A stretch of 64,000 nucleotides of DNA, from contig NZ_JAAKGP010000002.1 of assembly GCF_011043545.1 (NCBI RefSeq), positions 62,001-126,000 on the forward strand, read 5' to 3'. Below the pieces are notes generated by a model. The model had not been told where the DNA came from. It made no database searches and worked only from the letters and a program-made list of their open reading frames with translations. Below are positions 19,052-27,510 of this stretch, in pieces; position 1 is the first letter of the stretch, and each line of letters opens with the position of its first letter. The position numbers and the translations under genes were made by a program. The DNA comes from Rhodobacter sp. SGA-6-6. GTDB lineage: Bacteria > Pseudomonadota > Alphaproteobacteria > Rhodobacterales > Rhodobacteraceae.

Positions 19052-19265
19052 CGCACGGCTCCTTTGCTTGAGGGAAATATGGGGGCGGAGAGGGGGATTG
19101 TCACGCGGAAGCAGGGCACGGTGGTGTGATCGGGCGCTCCCGCTTTGCCGCCGCGTGCCGGGTCCCTTCTGCCGGGGCGGGCGCGGCGGAATACCCCCCT
19201 GCCCTCCGGTTGCAGGGCCCGGCGATCCGTCCTAGGACTGGGGCCATCGCAAGAAAGGCCTGCCC

Positions 19266-20195
19266 ATGCCGCTGATCCTCTTCGCCACGCCCTCGCTCTG
19301 GGAAGATTACCGCGATCCCCTTTCCGCCGCCCTGGCCGAGGCGGGGCTCGCGGCCGAGGTGGTGACCGAGGCGAAGAACCCCGCGGCGGTGGACTATATA
19401 GTATATGCGCCCACCTCCCCGCTGCAGGACTTCACCCCCTTCACCCGCACCAAGGCGGTGCTGAACCTCTGGGCGGGGGTGGAGCGGATCGTCGGCAACC
19501 CGACGCTGACCCAGCCGCTGTGCCGGATGGTCGACCCCGGGCTGACCGAGGGCATGGTGGAATGGGTGACGGGCCATGTGCTGCGCCACCATCTGGGGAT
19601 GGACCGGCATATCCTGAACCCGGACCGGATCTGGGATCAGACCTGCCCGCCGCTGGCGCGGGAACGCAAGGTGGCGATGCTGGGTCTGGGGGCGCTCGGG
19701 CTGGCCTGCGCGCGGGCCCTGCAGGCGCTGAACTTCCCGGTGACGGGCTGGAGCCGGACGCCGAAAGAGATCGACGGCCTGCCCGCCGAGCACGGGCCGG
19801 AGGGGCTGGACCGGGCGCTGGCGGGGGCGGAGATCGTGGTGACGCTGCTGCCGAAGACGGCGGAGACCGAGAACATCCTGAACGCCCGCACCCTGGCGCT
19901 GCTGGCCCCGGGGGCGGCGGTGCTGAACCCCGGCCGCGGGCCGCTGATCGACGACGAGGCCCTGCTGGCGGCGCTGGACGCGGGCCAGGTCGGCCATGCC
20001 ACGCTGGACGTGTTCCGGCAGGAGCCGCTGCCGCAGGACCATCCCTTCTGGGCGCATCCCCGCGTGACCGTGACCCCCCATGTCGCCGCCGATACACGGC
20101 CCTCTTCCTCCTCCCGCGTCATCGCCGAGAACGTGCGGCGCGGCGAGGCCGGGGAGCCGCTGCTGCATCTGGTCGACCGGGCCTTGGGGTATTGA
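19266..20195 (+). CDS. ghrA: Glyoxylate/hydroxypyruvate reductase A-type dehydrogenase
   Basis: A 309-residue D-2-hydroxyacid dehydrogenase of the GhrA group. The NAD(P) loop is G-L-G-A-L-G-L-A (about 139-146). The catalytic Arg is in N-P-G-R-G-P-L-I-D and the His in V-T-P-H-V-A-A-D-T. It probably reduces glyoxylate and hydroxypyruvate, which fits the nearby serine-cycle genes. It is followed two bases later by a cupin gene. One oddity: codons around 19391-19408 are unusually AT-rich (TAT ATA GTA TAT) in an otherwise GC-rich gene and contain the palindrome ACTATATAGT. Confidence 0.85.
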   Translation: MPLILFATPSLWEDYRDPLSAALAEAGLAAEVVTEAKNPAAVDYIVYAPTSPLQDFTPFTRTKAVLNLWAGVERIVGNPTLTQPLCRMVDPGLTEGMVEWVTGHVLRHHLGMDRHILNPDRIWDQTCPPLARERKVAMLGLGALGLACARALQALNFPVTGWSRTPKEIDGLPAEHGPEGLDRALAGAEIVVTLLPKTAETENILNARTLALLAPGAAVLNPGRGPLIDDEALLAALDAGQVGHATLDVFRQEPLPQDHPFWAHPRVTVTPHVAADTRPSSSSRVIAENVRRGEAGEPLLHLVDRALGY

Positions 20196-20197
20196 CG

Positions 20198-20605
20198 ATG
20201 GGCCGGAGCTTCCCCCCGGTGATCCTGCGCCCTTCCGAGCGGCCGGTGGTGCAGCGCGGCGGCGGGGTGACGACCATCCCGCTGGTGACCCGCGCCTGCG
20301 GCTCCACCGGGTTGATCAACGGCATCACCATCTTCCCGCCGGGCGGGTCGATCGCCCTGCACTGGCACAATTGCGAGGAAAGCGTGATGGTGCTGGAAGG
20401 GCGGGCAACGGTGGAGATCGACGGCGCAAAGCACGAGATGCAGCCGGGCGACACCACCTGGGTCCCGGCCGGAGTGCCGCATCGGTTCCTCAACGCCTCG
20501 GAGAGCGAGGAGATGCGCATCCTCTGGACCTACGCGCGGCCGGATGCGACCCGGACCAGCGCCGCGACCGGCGAGACGCGGAGCATCGACGAGGAACAGG
20601 CGTAG
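20198..20605 (+). CDS. Cupin domain protein
   Basis: A 135-residue single-domain cupin. Motif 1 is H-W-H-N-C-E-E-S-V-M-V-L-E-G (two His and the Glu for metal binding) and motif 2 is P-A-G-V-P-H-R-F. It starts two bases after the ghrA stop, so the two are co-transcribed. The substrate is unknown; small cupins next to reductases are often isomerases or metal-dependent sensors. A four-hairpin repeat begins 34 bp past the stop. Confidence 0.82.
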   Translation: MGRSFPPVILRPSERPVVQRGGGVTTIPLVTRACGSTGLINGITIFPPGGSIALHWHNCEESVMVLEGRATVEIDGAKHEMQPGDTTWVPAGVPHRFLNASESEEMRILWTYARPDATRTSAATGETRSIDEEQA

Positions 20606-20638
20606 AGGCGGTTAGGCACCTCCCCGCCCCGCTTTCCT

Positions 20639-20850
20639 CGGGCGGGAGCAGGCGAGGCACTGCCTCGCCCCCGCCCGTGCGTGATATATCACCCGGAGAC
20701 GGTGGCAGCGCTAAACCACGAGAGGCCAGCGCCCGACCCGGCGGGCGAGAAGCGCCCGCCGAGGGCGGGGCGGGCGCTGGCCGGGACTTTGAGGCCCGGC
20801 CGGTCCCGGTTGAACCGTTGCGCTGTGGCGAAGGCACGCGCCTTCGCCAA
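20639..20850 (+). repeat. Four-hairpin dispersed element, copy C
   Basis: A 212-bp copy in the same orientation as copy A, located between the convergent cupin and hprA genes. H1 (GGCGAGGCACTGCCTCGCC), the long H2 stem with an AGAAG cap, H3 and H4 are all present. The stretch between H1 and H2 differs (GTGATATATCAC, itself a small palindrome), and H3 has one A-G mismatch. Confidence 0.9.
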
Positions 20851-20875
20851 GCCAACGGCCTCCCCCACCAAAGGC

Positions 20876-20906
20876 GAAAGGCGCCGGAGCTTGCGCGGCG
20901 CCTTTC
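20876..20906 (-). terminator. Terminator of hprA
   Basis: A 10-bp stem (GAAAGGCGCC and GGCGCCTTTC, 11-nt loop) 48 bases past the hprA stop. On the minus strand it is followed by GCCTTTGG. Shape and position fit a rho-independent terminator. Confidence 0.65.
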
Positions 20907-20954
20907 CCGTCCGTCGGAAGTTTGGCCCAGACCCGCCGGACGGTTGCCTTGCCG

Positions 20955-21926
20955 TCAGACCACGCGGTCCGGCAGCGCCTTGCCGTCGAAGAAGGCGGTC
21001 AGGTTCTCCATCACCTTGAAGCCCATCGCCTCGCGCGTCCGGTCCGTCGCCGACCCCAGATGCGGCAGCATCACCAGATTGTCGGCGCCCAGCAGTTCCC
21101 CGGGGATCGCCGGCTCGCGTTCGTAGACATCGAGGCCCGCGCCGGCGATGGTGCCGAACCACAGCGCCTGCGCCAGCGCCTGTTCGTCGATCAACTCGCC
21201 GCGGGCGGTGTTGATCAGGAAGGCGCCCGGCCGCATCAGGTCCAGCCGGCGGCCGTCGATCAGCCGGGCATTGGCGCGGCCCCCGGGACAATGCAGCGAG
21301 ACGAAATCGCACTGCGGCAGCAACTCGTCCACGCTGGCGACCTGTTCCGCCTTGTAGCGGACCAGCACCTCGGGCGCGACCGGAGAGCGGTTCTGGACCA
21401 GGATCTTCATGCCGAAGCCGAAATGCGCCCGCTGCGCCATCGCCTGGCCGATGCGGCCGAAGCCGATGATGCCCAGGGTGGCGCCGGAGACCTTGGTGCC
21501 GATCATGTGGGTCGGGTGCCAGCCCTTCCAGCCGCCCGCCCGCAGCTGCCGTTCGCCCTCGCCCACCCTTCGGGCGGCCATCAGCAGCAGCGTCATCGCC
21601 AGGTCGGCGGTGCATTCCGACAGCACGTCGGGGGTGTTGGAGACCGTCATCCGCAGCGCCCGGGCGCGGTCGAGATCGATATGGCTGACCCCGACGCCGT
21701 AGTTCCCCAGGATGCGGGTGCGGGTGTCGGCCAGGTCGAAGACCTCCGGCCCGAGCTTGTCCGACACCGTCGGGCAAACCGCATCGAAGCGGGCGAAGGC
21801 GTCGCGGAAGTCCGACACGCCCAGCGGACGGTCCGAGGCGTTCGGCGTCAGGTCGAAGCGTTCGGCCATCGCGCGTTCCACCGCATCGGGCCAGCGCCGT
21901 GTCAGCAGGACCTTGGGTTTGGTCAT
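20955..21926 (-). CDS. hprA: D-2-hydroxyacid dehydrogenase, probable hydroxypyruvate reductase
   Basis: A 323-residue NAD(P)-dependent D-2-hydroxyacid dehydrogenase of the glycerate dehydrogenase group. The nucleotide loop is G-F-G-R-I-G-Q-A (about 155-162). The catalytic Arg is in T-A-R-G-E-L-I-D and the His in P-H-L-G-S-A-T. It is the last gene of the minus-strand run sga-mtkA-mtkB-hprA, 58 bp after mtkB. In the serine cycle this enzyme reduces hydroxypyruvate, formed by Sga, to D-glycerate. Glyoxylate reductase activity is also possible. Confidence 0.82.
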   Translation of the reverse strand: MTKPKVLLTRRWPDAVERAMAERFDLTPNASDRPLGVSDFRDAFARFDAVCPTVSDKLGPEVFDLADTRTRILGNYGVGVSHIDLDRARALRMTVSNTPDVLSECTADLAMTLLLMAARRVGEGERQLRAGGWKGWHPTHMIGTKVSGATLGIIGFGRIGQAMAQRAHFGFGMKILVQNRSPVAPEVLVRYKAEQVASVDELLPQCDFVSLHCPGGRANARLIDGRRLDLMRPGAFLINTARGELIDEQALAQALWFGTIAGAGLDVYEREPAIPGELLGADNLVMLPHLGSATDRTREAMGFKVMENLTAFFDGKALPDRVV

Positions 21927-21984
21927 CGTGGTGATCCCGGATGAAGGGCTCCGGCCCGGCGGCTCACGGCCGGGCCGGAGGGCA

Positions 21985-22878
21985 TCAGGCGGCGCGGCGG
22001 CGCAGGACGCGCGCCACGGTCTCGCCGATGACCGAAGGGTTCTCGGCCACGGTCACGCCGGCGGCGGAGAGGATCTCCACCTTTTCCGACGCGCTTTCGC
22101 CGAAGGCCGAGATGATCGCCCCGGCATGGCCCATGGTGCGGCCCTTGGGCGCGGTCAGGCCGGCGATATAGGCGACCACCGGCTTGGTCATGTGGTTCTG
22201 GATGTATTCCGCCGCCTCGGCCTCCTGCGGGCCGCCGATCTCGCCGATCATGCAGACCACTTCGGTTTCCGGGTCGGCCTCGAACGCCTCCAGGATGTCG
22301 CGGAAACTGGAGCCGTTGATCGGGTCGCCGCCGATGCCGACCGAGGTCGAGACGCCGATGCCGAGGTCCTTCAGCTGCTGCGCGGCCTCATACCCCAGCG
22401 TGCCGGAGCGACCGACGATGCCGACGCTGCCCTGCAGGTAGATGTGGCCCGGCATGATCCCCAGAAGCGACTTGCCGGGCGAGATGGTGCCGGCGCAGTT
22501 CGGCCCGGTCAGCACCATGCGCTTCTCGCGCGGGTAGCGCATCATGTAGCGCTTCACCCGGATCATGTCCTGCGCCGGGATGCCGTCGGTGACGCAGACG
22601 CAGTAGCGGATGCCGCCGTCCGCGGCCTCCATGATGCTGTCGGCCGCGAAGGGCGGCGGCACGAAGACGATGGAGGCATCGGCGCCGGTGGCCGCGACGG
22701 CCTCCTTCACCGTGTTGAAGACGGGGACGCCGTGGACCGTCTCGCCGCCGCGGCCGGGGACGACGCCGCCGACGACATTGGTGCCGTAGTCCAGCATCTC
22801 CTGGGTGTGGAACTGGGCGATGCGGCCCGAGATGCCCTGGACGATGACGCGGGTATCGCGGTCGATGAAGATGGTCAT
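21985..22878 (-). CDS. mtkB: Malate-CoA ligase subunit alpha
   Basis: A 297-residue protein of the succinyl-CoA synthetase alpha family. It has the CoA-binding N terminus ([12 protein letters not shown]), [13 protein letters not shown], and the phosphohistidine in G-H-A-G-A-I-I. Neighbourhood with sga, hprA and malyl-CoA lyase points to malate thiokinase, which activates malate to malyl-CoA, rather than TCA-cycle SucD. The start at 22878 overlaps the mtkA stop by four bases (ATGA). Confidence 0.87.
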   Translation of the reverse strand: MTIFIDRDTRVIVQGISGRIAQFHTQEMLDYGTNVVGGVVPGRGGETVHGVPVFNTVKEAVAATGADASIVFVPPPFAADSIMEAADGGIRYCVCVTDGIPAQDMIRVKRYMMRYPREKRMVLTGPNCAGTISPGKSLLGIMPGHIYLQGSVGIVGRSGTLGYEAAQQLKDLGIGVSTSVGIGGDPINGSSFRDILEAFEADPETEVVCMIGEIGGPQEAEAAEYIQNHMTKPVVAYIAGLTAPKGRTMGHAGAIISAFGESASEKVEILSAAGVTVAENPSVIGETVARVLRRRAA

Positions 22879-24074
22879 TGCACGGCCCTCACCTTGGTGT
22901 TCTGCGTCTTGTCGTTCTGCCAGGCCATGACGGCGCGCTGCGCGGCCTCCATCAGCGTGGTGGCGCGGATGATCGGCAGGCCGGACTTGGCCAGGATCTT
23001 CAGCCCCTCCTCGACATTGGTGCCGGCCAGGCGGACGATCACCGGCACCTCCACGGGTTCCGCCTTCAGCGCCTGCACCACGCCCTCGGCCACCCAGTCG
23101 CAGCGGTTGATGCCGGCGAAGATGTTGACCAGCACCGCCTGCACGTTCTTGTCCGAGGTCACCAGCCGGAAGGCCTTGGCCACCCGTTCCGGCGTGGCGC
23201 CGCCGCCGATGTCCAGGAAGTTGGCGGGCTCGCCCCCGGCCAGCTTGATCGTGTCCATCGTCGCCATCGCCAGACCGGCGCCGTTGACGATACAGCCGAT
23301 GCTGCCGGTCAGGCCGATGTAGGACAGGCCCCGGTCGGCGGCCCGGCTTTCGCGCGGGTCTTCCTGGCTTTTGTCGCGCAGTTCCGCGATATGCGGATGG
23401 CGGAACAGCGCGTTGCCATCGAAGGTCATCTTGGCGTCCAGCGCCAGGATGCGGTTGTCGGCGGTGATCACCAGCGGGTTGATCTCGACCATGGTCGCGT
23501 CCAGCTCGGTGAAGGCGCGGTAGCAGCCCTGCAGCGTGCGCACCATCTGCTGGGTCAGCGTCGGCGGGATGCCGAGCGCGAAGGCGATCTCGCGGGCCTG
23601 GAAGTCGCGCAGGCCGACGGCGGGCTCGACGGTGGAGCGCACGATGGACTCGGGCTTCTGGGCCGAGATGTCCTCGATCTCCATCCCGCCCTCGGCGGAG
23701 GCGACGATCATCACCCGTTGCGAGGTGCGGTCCAGCACGAAGCCGAGGTAGATTTCCCGGGTGAAGGGCGTCGCCGCCTCGACATAGACGCGGTAGACGC
23801 CCTTGCCGGCCGGGCCGGTCTGGTGGGTGACCAGCTTCATGCCGAACATGTCGGCTGCGGCATCCTGGATCTCGCTGTCCGAGGCGCACATCCTGACGCC
23901 GCCCGCCTTGCCGCGGCCGCCAGCATGGACCTGCGCCTTGACCACCCAGCGTTCGCCGCCCAGTTCGCGGGCCCGGTAGGCGGCCTGTTCGGGGCTGTAG
24001 GCCAGCGCGCCATCGGGGATGCCGACGCCGAAGCTCTTCAATATTTCCTTGGCCTGATATTCGTGGATGTCCAT
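22875..24074 (-). CDS. mtkA: Malate-CoA ligase subunit beta
   Basis: A 399-residue protein of the SucC family. The ATP-grasp N terminus is [12 protein letters not shown], with the Gly-rich A-G-G-R-G-K-A-G-G loop, V-E-I-N-P-L-V and a C-terminal flavodoxin-like domain ([17 protein letters not shown]). With MtkB it forms malyl-CoA from malate, ATP and CoA. The ATG at 24074 is the family start, chosen over a longer open frame. It follows sga by 26 bp. Confidence 0.87.
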   Translation of the reverse strand: MDIHEYQAKEILKSFGVGIPDGALAYSPEQAAYRARELGGERWVVKAQVHAGGRGKAGGVRMCASDSEIQDAAADMFGMKLVTHQTGPAGKGVYRVYVEAATPFTREIYLGFVLDRTSQRVMIVASAEGGMEIEDISAQKPESIVRSTVEPAVGLRDFQAREIAFALGIPPTLTQQMVRTLQGCYRAFTELDATMVEINPLVITADNRILALDAKMTFDGNALFRHPHIAELRDKSQEDPRESRAADRGLSYIGLTGSIGCIVNGAGLAMATMDTIKLAGGEPANFLDIGGGATPERVAKAFRLVTSDKNVQAVLVNIFAGINRCDWVAEGVVQALKAEPVEVPVIVRLAGTNVEEGLKILAKSGLPIIRATTLMEAAQRAVMAWQNDKTQNTKVRAVQ

Positions 24075-24100
24075 CCTCGCCTCCCTCTGTCCTGTTCCGC

Positions 24101-25342
24101 CTATTCCGCCGCCAGCGCCGTGCGGTAGCGCCGCGCCAGCCCGTCCAGCACCGCGCCCTTGTCGACCGCCCCTCCCAAGGCGATCAGCGCGTCGGCGAAG
24201 CGGGTGACGATATCGGTGATCTGTGCCTCGCCCAGCTGGTTCAGGATGCCGATCCGCACCTGCACCGGCTCCGACAGCGTCGGCCAGATGCCGAAGCCGT
24301 CGGCGCGGCACTTCTGCACCAGTTCCTTCTCGCGGCCCGCAAGGGCGGGGGGCAGGTTCAGCACCACCAGCGAGGTCATGTTCGAGGTGACGGTGCAGCC
24401 CATCTCCTCCACCGCCCAGCGGAGGGCGGATTCATGGAAGGCATAGTCGCGGGCCTTCTGCGCCCGGCCATGTTCCAGCGTCAGCCGCAGCGCCTCGTGG
24501 AAGGCGGCGACGGCATAGCCGGAATGGGTGCGGTGATAGGCCGGCGTCGGCACGTCCTTGCCGTCGATCACGCCCCAGTGGCGGGCCTCCAGCACCGGAT
24601 GGTGGACGTAGGTCGCGGCGCCGTTGGCCCGCACTTCGGCGATGTAGCGGTCCGAGAAGGACACCGGCGCATAGGTCAGCGGCAGGCAGAGCACGCCCTT
24701 CTGCGGGCAGGAGGCCCAGCCGTGGACGCCCGGGTAATCGTCGATGGAGAAATCGGCGATCCCCAGCGAGGAGACCGCATCCACCAGCCCAAGCACGCCA
24801 TGGCGCCGGCAGGCATCGGAGAAGCCCTGCAGGTCGTTCACCCGGCCCGAGCCGGTTTCCCAATGCGCCATCAGCGCCCATTTCGGCTTGTGCTGCGCCA
24901 GCGCCTGCTCGACCACCGCCTCGGTGACCGACTGGCCATGCGGCACGGCGACGATGGTGGCCGAGGCCGCCTGCGGGTCCAGCGGGTTGGCCGCCAGTTC
25001 CTCGCGGGTCGCCGCCTTCATCCGCACGGTCAGCCCGTCGATCCCCGAGAAGGTGCCGTTGACGAAGACCACCACCTTGTCGCCCGGGAGGATCGCACTC
25101 AACATGCAATCGAGACCGGAAAAGCCGGTGCCGCCGACGCCGAAGGTGTGGATGTTGGCGGTGCCGAACAGCGTCCGCAGCATCTCCTTGCATTCGATCA
25201 TCCCGCGCAGCACGTCGGCCTGCATGTGGTCGGCGGTGCCGGCACGGGCGAAGGCGGCCAGCACCCTTGCGTCGGTATTGCCGGGGCCGGGGCCGGCGGC
25301 CAAGGTTTCGGGGATGGAGAGGGCCGGGAAAATCTTGGTCAT
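24101..25342 (-). CDS. sga: Serine-glyoxylate aminotransferase
   Basis: A 413-residue class V PLP aminotransferase that converts serine plus glyoxylate to hydroxypyruvate plus glycine. Features are the N-terminal [18 protein letters not shown] for phosphate binding, V-D-A-V-S-S-L-G near the cofactor Asp, and the PLP Lys in C-P-Q-K-G-V-L-C. It is the first gene of the minus-strand serine-cycle operon. Its upstream region is shared with a LuxR-type regulator and is packed with operator half-sites. Confidence 0.92.
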   Translation of the reverse strand: MTKIFPALSIPETLAAGPGPGNTDARVLAAFARAGTADHMQADVLRGMIECKEMLRTLFGTANIHTFGVGGTGFSGLDCMLSAILPGDKVVVFVNGTFSGIDGLTVRMKAATREELAANPLDPQAASATIVAVPHGQSVTEAVVEQALAQHKPKWALMAHWETGSGRVNDLQGFSDACRRHGVLGLVDAVSSLGIADFSIDDYPGVHGWASCPQKGVLCLPLTYAPVSFSDRYIAEVRANGAATYVHHPVLEARHWGVIDGKDVPTPAYHRTHSGYAVAAFHEALRLTLEHGRAQKARDYAFHESALRWAVEEMGCTVTSNMTSLVVLNLPPALAGREKELVQKCRADGFGIWPTLSEPVQVRIGILNQLGEAQITDIVTRFADALIALGGAVDKGAVLDGLARRYRTALAAE

Positions 25343-25434
25343 CGGTTCGCCTGCGCTTTGGTTTCATCGCAGGAAAATCCGATTGCTCCGAGGGCACAAC
25401 CTGCGTTACTCCTGCTTTCGGGTTTCCATAAGTA

Positions 25435-25505
25435 TGGGTATTTTCCTACCCAATCAGGTTGGGATACGGTGGTATACACCGGGATACCCAACCCGAATGG
25501 GTAGG
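25435..25505. promoter_or_regulatory. Operator cluster between sga and the LuxR-type regulator
   Basis: Half-sites TGGGTA/TACCCA occur as dyads: TGGGTA-N6-TACCCA (25435-25452), TACCCAA..TTGGGATA (25447-25466) and TACCCA-N7-TGGGTA (25485-25503). The last two are themselves arms of a 61-bp imperfect palindrome (25445-25505) centred on GTATAC. The right arm ends six bases before the GGAG ribosome site of the regulator gene. This is a strong candidate control region for both divergent transcripts. Confidence 0.7.
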
Positions 25506-25520
25506 TTTTTGGAGAAAATC

Positions 25521-26180
25521 ATGTCGGATCAAAAACTTGCGCAGCCGAACCGCCCCATCGACCTGTCGCTGGCAGACAGCAATCCGCTGGTCTTGCAGGC
25601 CCTGTCCGAACTGTTCGACCGCGATCCCCGATTCTCTCTGGTTGCCACCTCCTCCACCGCCGAGGGGTTCCTGGGCGCGGTGATCCGGGTGCCGGTCAAG
25701 GTGGCGGTGATCGACTGGCGGCTGCCGCTGCTCGGCGGGCAGAAGCTGATCGAGGTGCTGCGCGACCAGCCCGGCGCGCCGCGGATCGTGGTCTACGGCG
25801 ACGATGCGGGCGGCGAGGTGGCGCGGCTGGCGATGCTGGCCGGGGCGGCGGGCTTCGTCGCCCGCACCACGCCGACCGAGCAATTGCTGGAAACCTGTCT
25901 CGCCGTGGCGGGGGGGCAGATGGTATTCCCGTTTCTCGACCTGCGGGATTTGCAATCCGATCCGATCTCGCAATTGACCCGGCGGGAGCGGGCCTTGCTG
26001 GAGGCATTGTCCAAGGGGCATTCCAACAAGGAACTGGCGCGGGATTTCGAAATCTCCGACAATACGGTGAAGTTCCACCTGTCCAATCTCTACGAGAAAC
26101 TCGGGGTCCGGAATCGCGCCCAGGCGATTTCCTTCTATTTCTCCTCGCGGCTGGCGCTGGAGGCGCAGCCCAAGGGCTGA
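25521..26180 (+). CDS. LuxR-family response regulator with atypical receiver
   Basis: A 219-residue protein with an N-terminal receiver-like domain (about 13-130) and a C-terminal LuxR helix-turn-helix (about 148-205: L-T-R-R-E-R-A-L-L-E-A-L and N-K-E-L-A-R-D-F-E-I-S-D-N-T-V-K). The phosphorylation-site Asp is kept (D65 in V-I-D-W-R-L-P). The usual Thr/Ser is replaced in V-V-Y-G-D, the conserved Lys is Arg115, and the acidic pair is reduced to one Asp. Control by phosphorylation is therefore doubtful. The start at 25521 has a GGAG site. It probably controls the flanking serine-cycle genes. Confidence 0.82.
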   Translation: MSDQKLAQPNRPIDLSLADSNPLVLQALSELFDRDPRFSLVATSSTAEGFLGAVIRVPVKVAVIDWRLPLLGGQKLIEVLRDQPGAPRIVVYGDDAGGEVARLAMLAGAAGFVARTTPTEQLLETCLAVAGGQMVFPFLDLRDLQSDPISQLTRRERALLEALSKGHSNKELARDFEISDNTVKFHLSNLYEKLGVRNRAQAISFYFSSRLALEAQPKG

Positions 26181-26302
26181 GGGGCGCCTAACGATCTTCC
26201 GCGACAGCCCCTGACGGTGAAATTTTATTACTTGACAGACCCCCGCCGGATCGTCCTTCTCTGCTGCCCGTCGATGCACCCCAGCCGCGAAGGATTCGCC
26301 CC

Positions 26303-27280
26303 ATGAGCTTCCACACCGTCGAACAGGCCCCCGCCCGTCTGAACCGCTCGGAACTTGCCGTTCCGGGAACATCGGTCCAGATGTTTGAAAAAGCAGCGAA
26401 ATCCGAAGCGGACGTGATCTTCCTCGACCTGGAGGATGCCGTCGCCCCGGACGACAAGGCGCAGGCGCGCAAGAACATCATCAAGGCGCTGAACGAGATC
26501 GACTGGGGCAAGAAGACCATGTCGGTGCGGATCAACGGGCTGGACACCCACTACATGTATCGCGACGTGGTGGACGTGGTCGAACAGGCCGGCGAACGGC
26601 TGGACCTGATCATGATTCCGAAAGTCGGCACCGCCGCGGATGTCTATGCGGTGGATATGATGGTGACCCAGATCGAGGATGCGAAAGGATATAAGAAGCG
26701 CATCGGATTCGAGCATATCATCGAAACTGCGCTTGGAATGCAGAATGTCTCGGACATTGCCGCGGCGTCGAAACGGAACGAAAGCCTGCATTTCGGCGTG
26801 GCGGATTATGCCGCCTCCACCCGCGCCCGCACCACGATCATCGGCGGGGTGAATCCGGATTACGCCGTGCTGACCGATCCGCTGGAAGACGGCTCGCGCG
26901 CGGTGCATTGGGGCGACATGTGGCATTACGCGCTGGCGCGGATGGTGGTGGCGGCGCGGGCGAACGGGCTGCGCCCGGTCGACGGCCCCTTCGGCGACTT
27001 CCAGGATGCCGACGGCTACCGCGCCGCCGCCCGCCGCGCCGCGGTTCTGGGCTGCGAGGGCAAATGGGCGATCCACCCCAGCCAGATCGCGCTGGCCAAC
27101 GAGGTGATGAGCCCGTCCGAGAAGGAAGTCACCCGCGCGAAGCGCATCCTGGAGGCGATGGCCGAGGCCGCCGCGCAGGGCAAGGGCGCGGTGTCGCTGG
27201 ACGGGCGGCTGATCGACTACGCCTCGATCCGCCAGGCCGAGGTGCTGGTGGAAAAGGCCAGGCAGATCGCCGGGGAGTGA
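26303..27280 (+). CDS. mcl: L-malyl-CoA / beta-methylmalyl-CoA lyase
   Basis: A 325-residue CitE-family lyase. Family signatures are the L-D-L-E-D-A-V-A-P-D-D-K segment, I-M-I-P-K-V, I-E-T-A-L-G-M with the metal-binding Glu, F-G-V-A-D-Y-A-A-S with the metal-binding Asp, and G-K-W-A-I-H-P-S-Q. It splits malyl-CoA to glyoxylate and acetyl-CoA in the serine cycle and can serve the ethylmalonyl-CoA pathway. A TTGACA hexamer lies at 26232-26237. It follows the LuxR-type regulator by 122 bp on the same strand. Confidence 0.92.
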   Translation: MSFHTVEQAPARLNRSELAVPGTSVQMFEKAAKSEADVIFLDLEDAVAPDDKAQARKNIIKALNEIDWGKKTMSVRINGLDTHYMYRDVVDVVEQAGERLDLIMIPKVGTAADVYAVDMMVTQIEDAKGYKKRIGFEHIIETALGMQNVSDIAAASKRNESLHFGVADYAASTRARTTIIGGVNPDYAVLTDPLEDGSRAVHWGDMWHYALARMVVAARANGLRPVDGPFGDFQDADGYRAAARRAAVLGCEGKWAIHPSQIALANEVMSPSEKEVTRAKRILEAMAEAAAQGKGAVSLDGRLIDYASIRQAEVLVEKARQIAGE

Positions 27281-27409
27281 CGGCCCAGACAAGGCGTCGA
27301 GACAGCTTCTAAGGCCACCGTCGCATGGGCCGGATTCGCTCCGGCCCGGCAGCCCTTCGGCGCGGCGCGGCCTGCACATAGCAGAACGCCGCGAAATTCC
27401 GGCCCGACA

Positions 27410-27426
27410 GGAGAATATTATTCTCC
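27410..27426. promoter_or_regulatory. 17-bp palindrome upstream of the sulfate transporter
   Basis: A perfect inverted repeat (arms GGAGAATA and TATTCTCC around one T), 84 bp before cysA. It is AT-rich inside a GC-rich gap of 230 bp, which also holds a hairpin 47 bp past mcl (arms GGGCCGG and CCGGCCC, 27327-27347). Probably an operator for a dimeric regulator of sulfate uptake; the regulator is not in the window. Confidence 0.55.
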
Positions 27427-27510
27427 CGTTCGCCCGAAAAACGCCCATCCCCTTTCCTTGCGGCCGGAGGAGCGCTGCCGATAGGGTCCCCCGGCGCGGA
27501 AGGGGACGGC

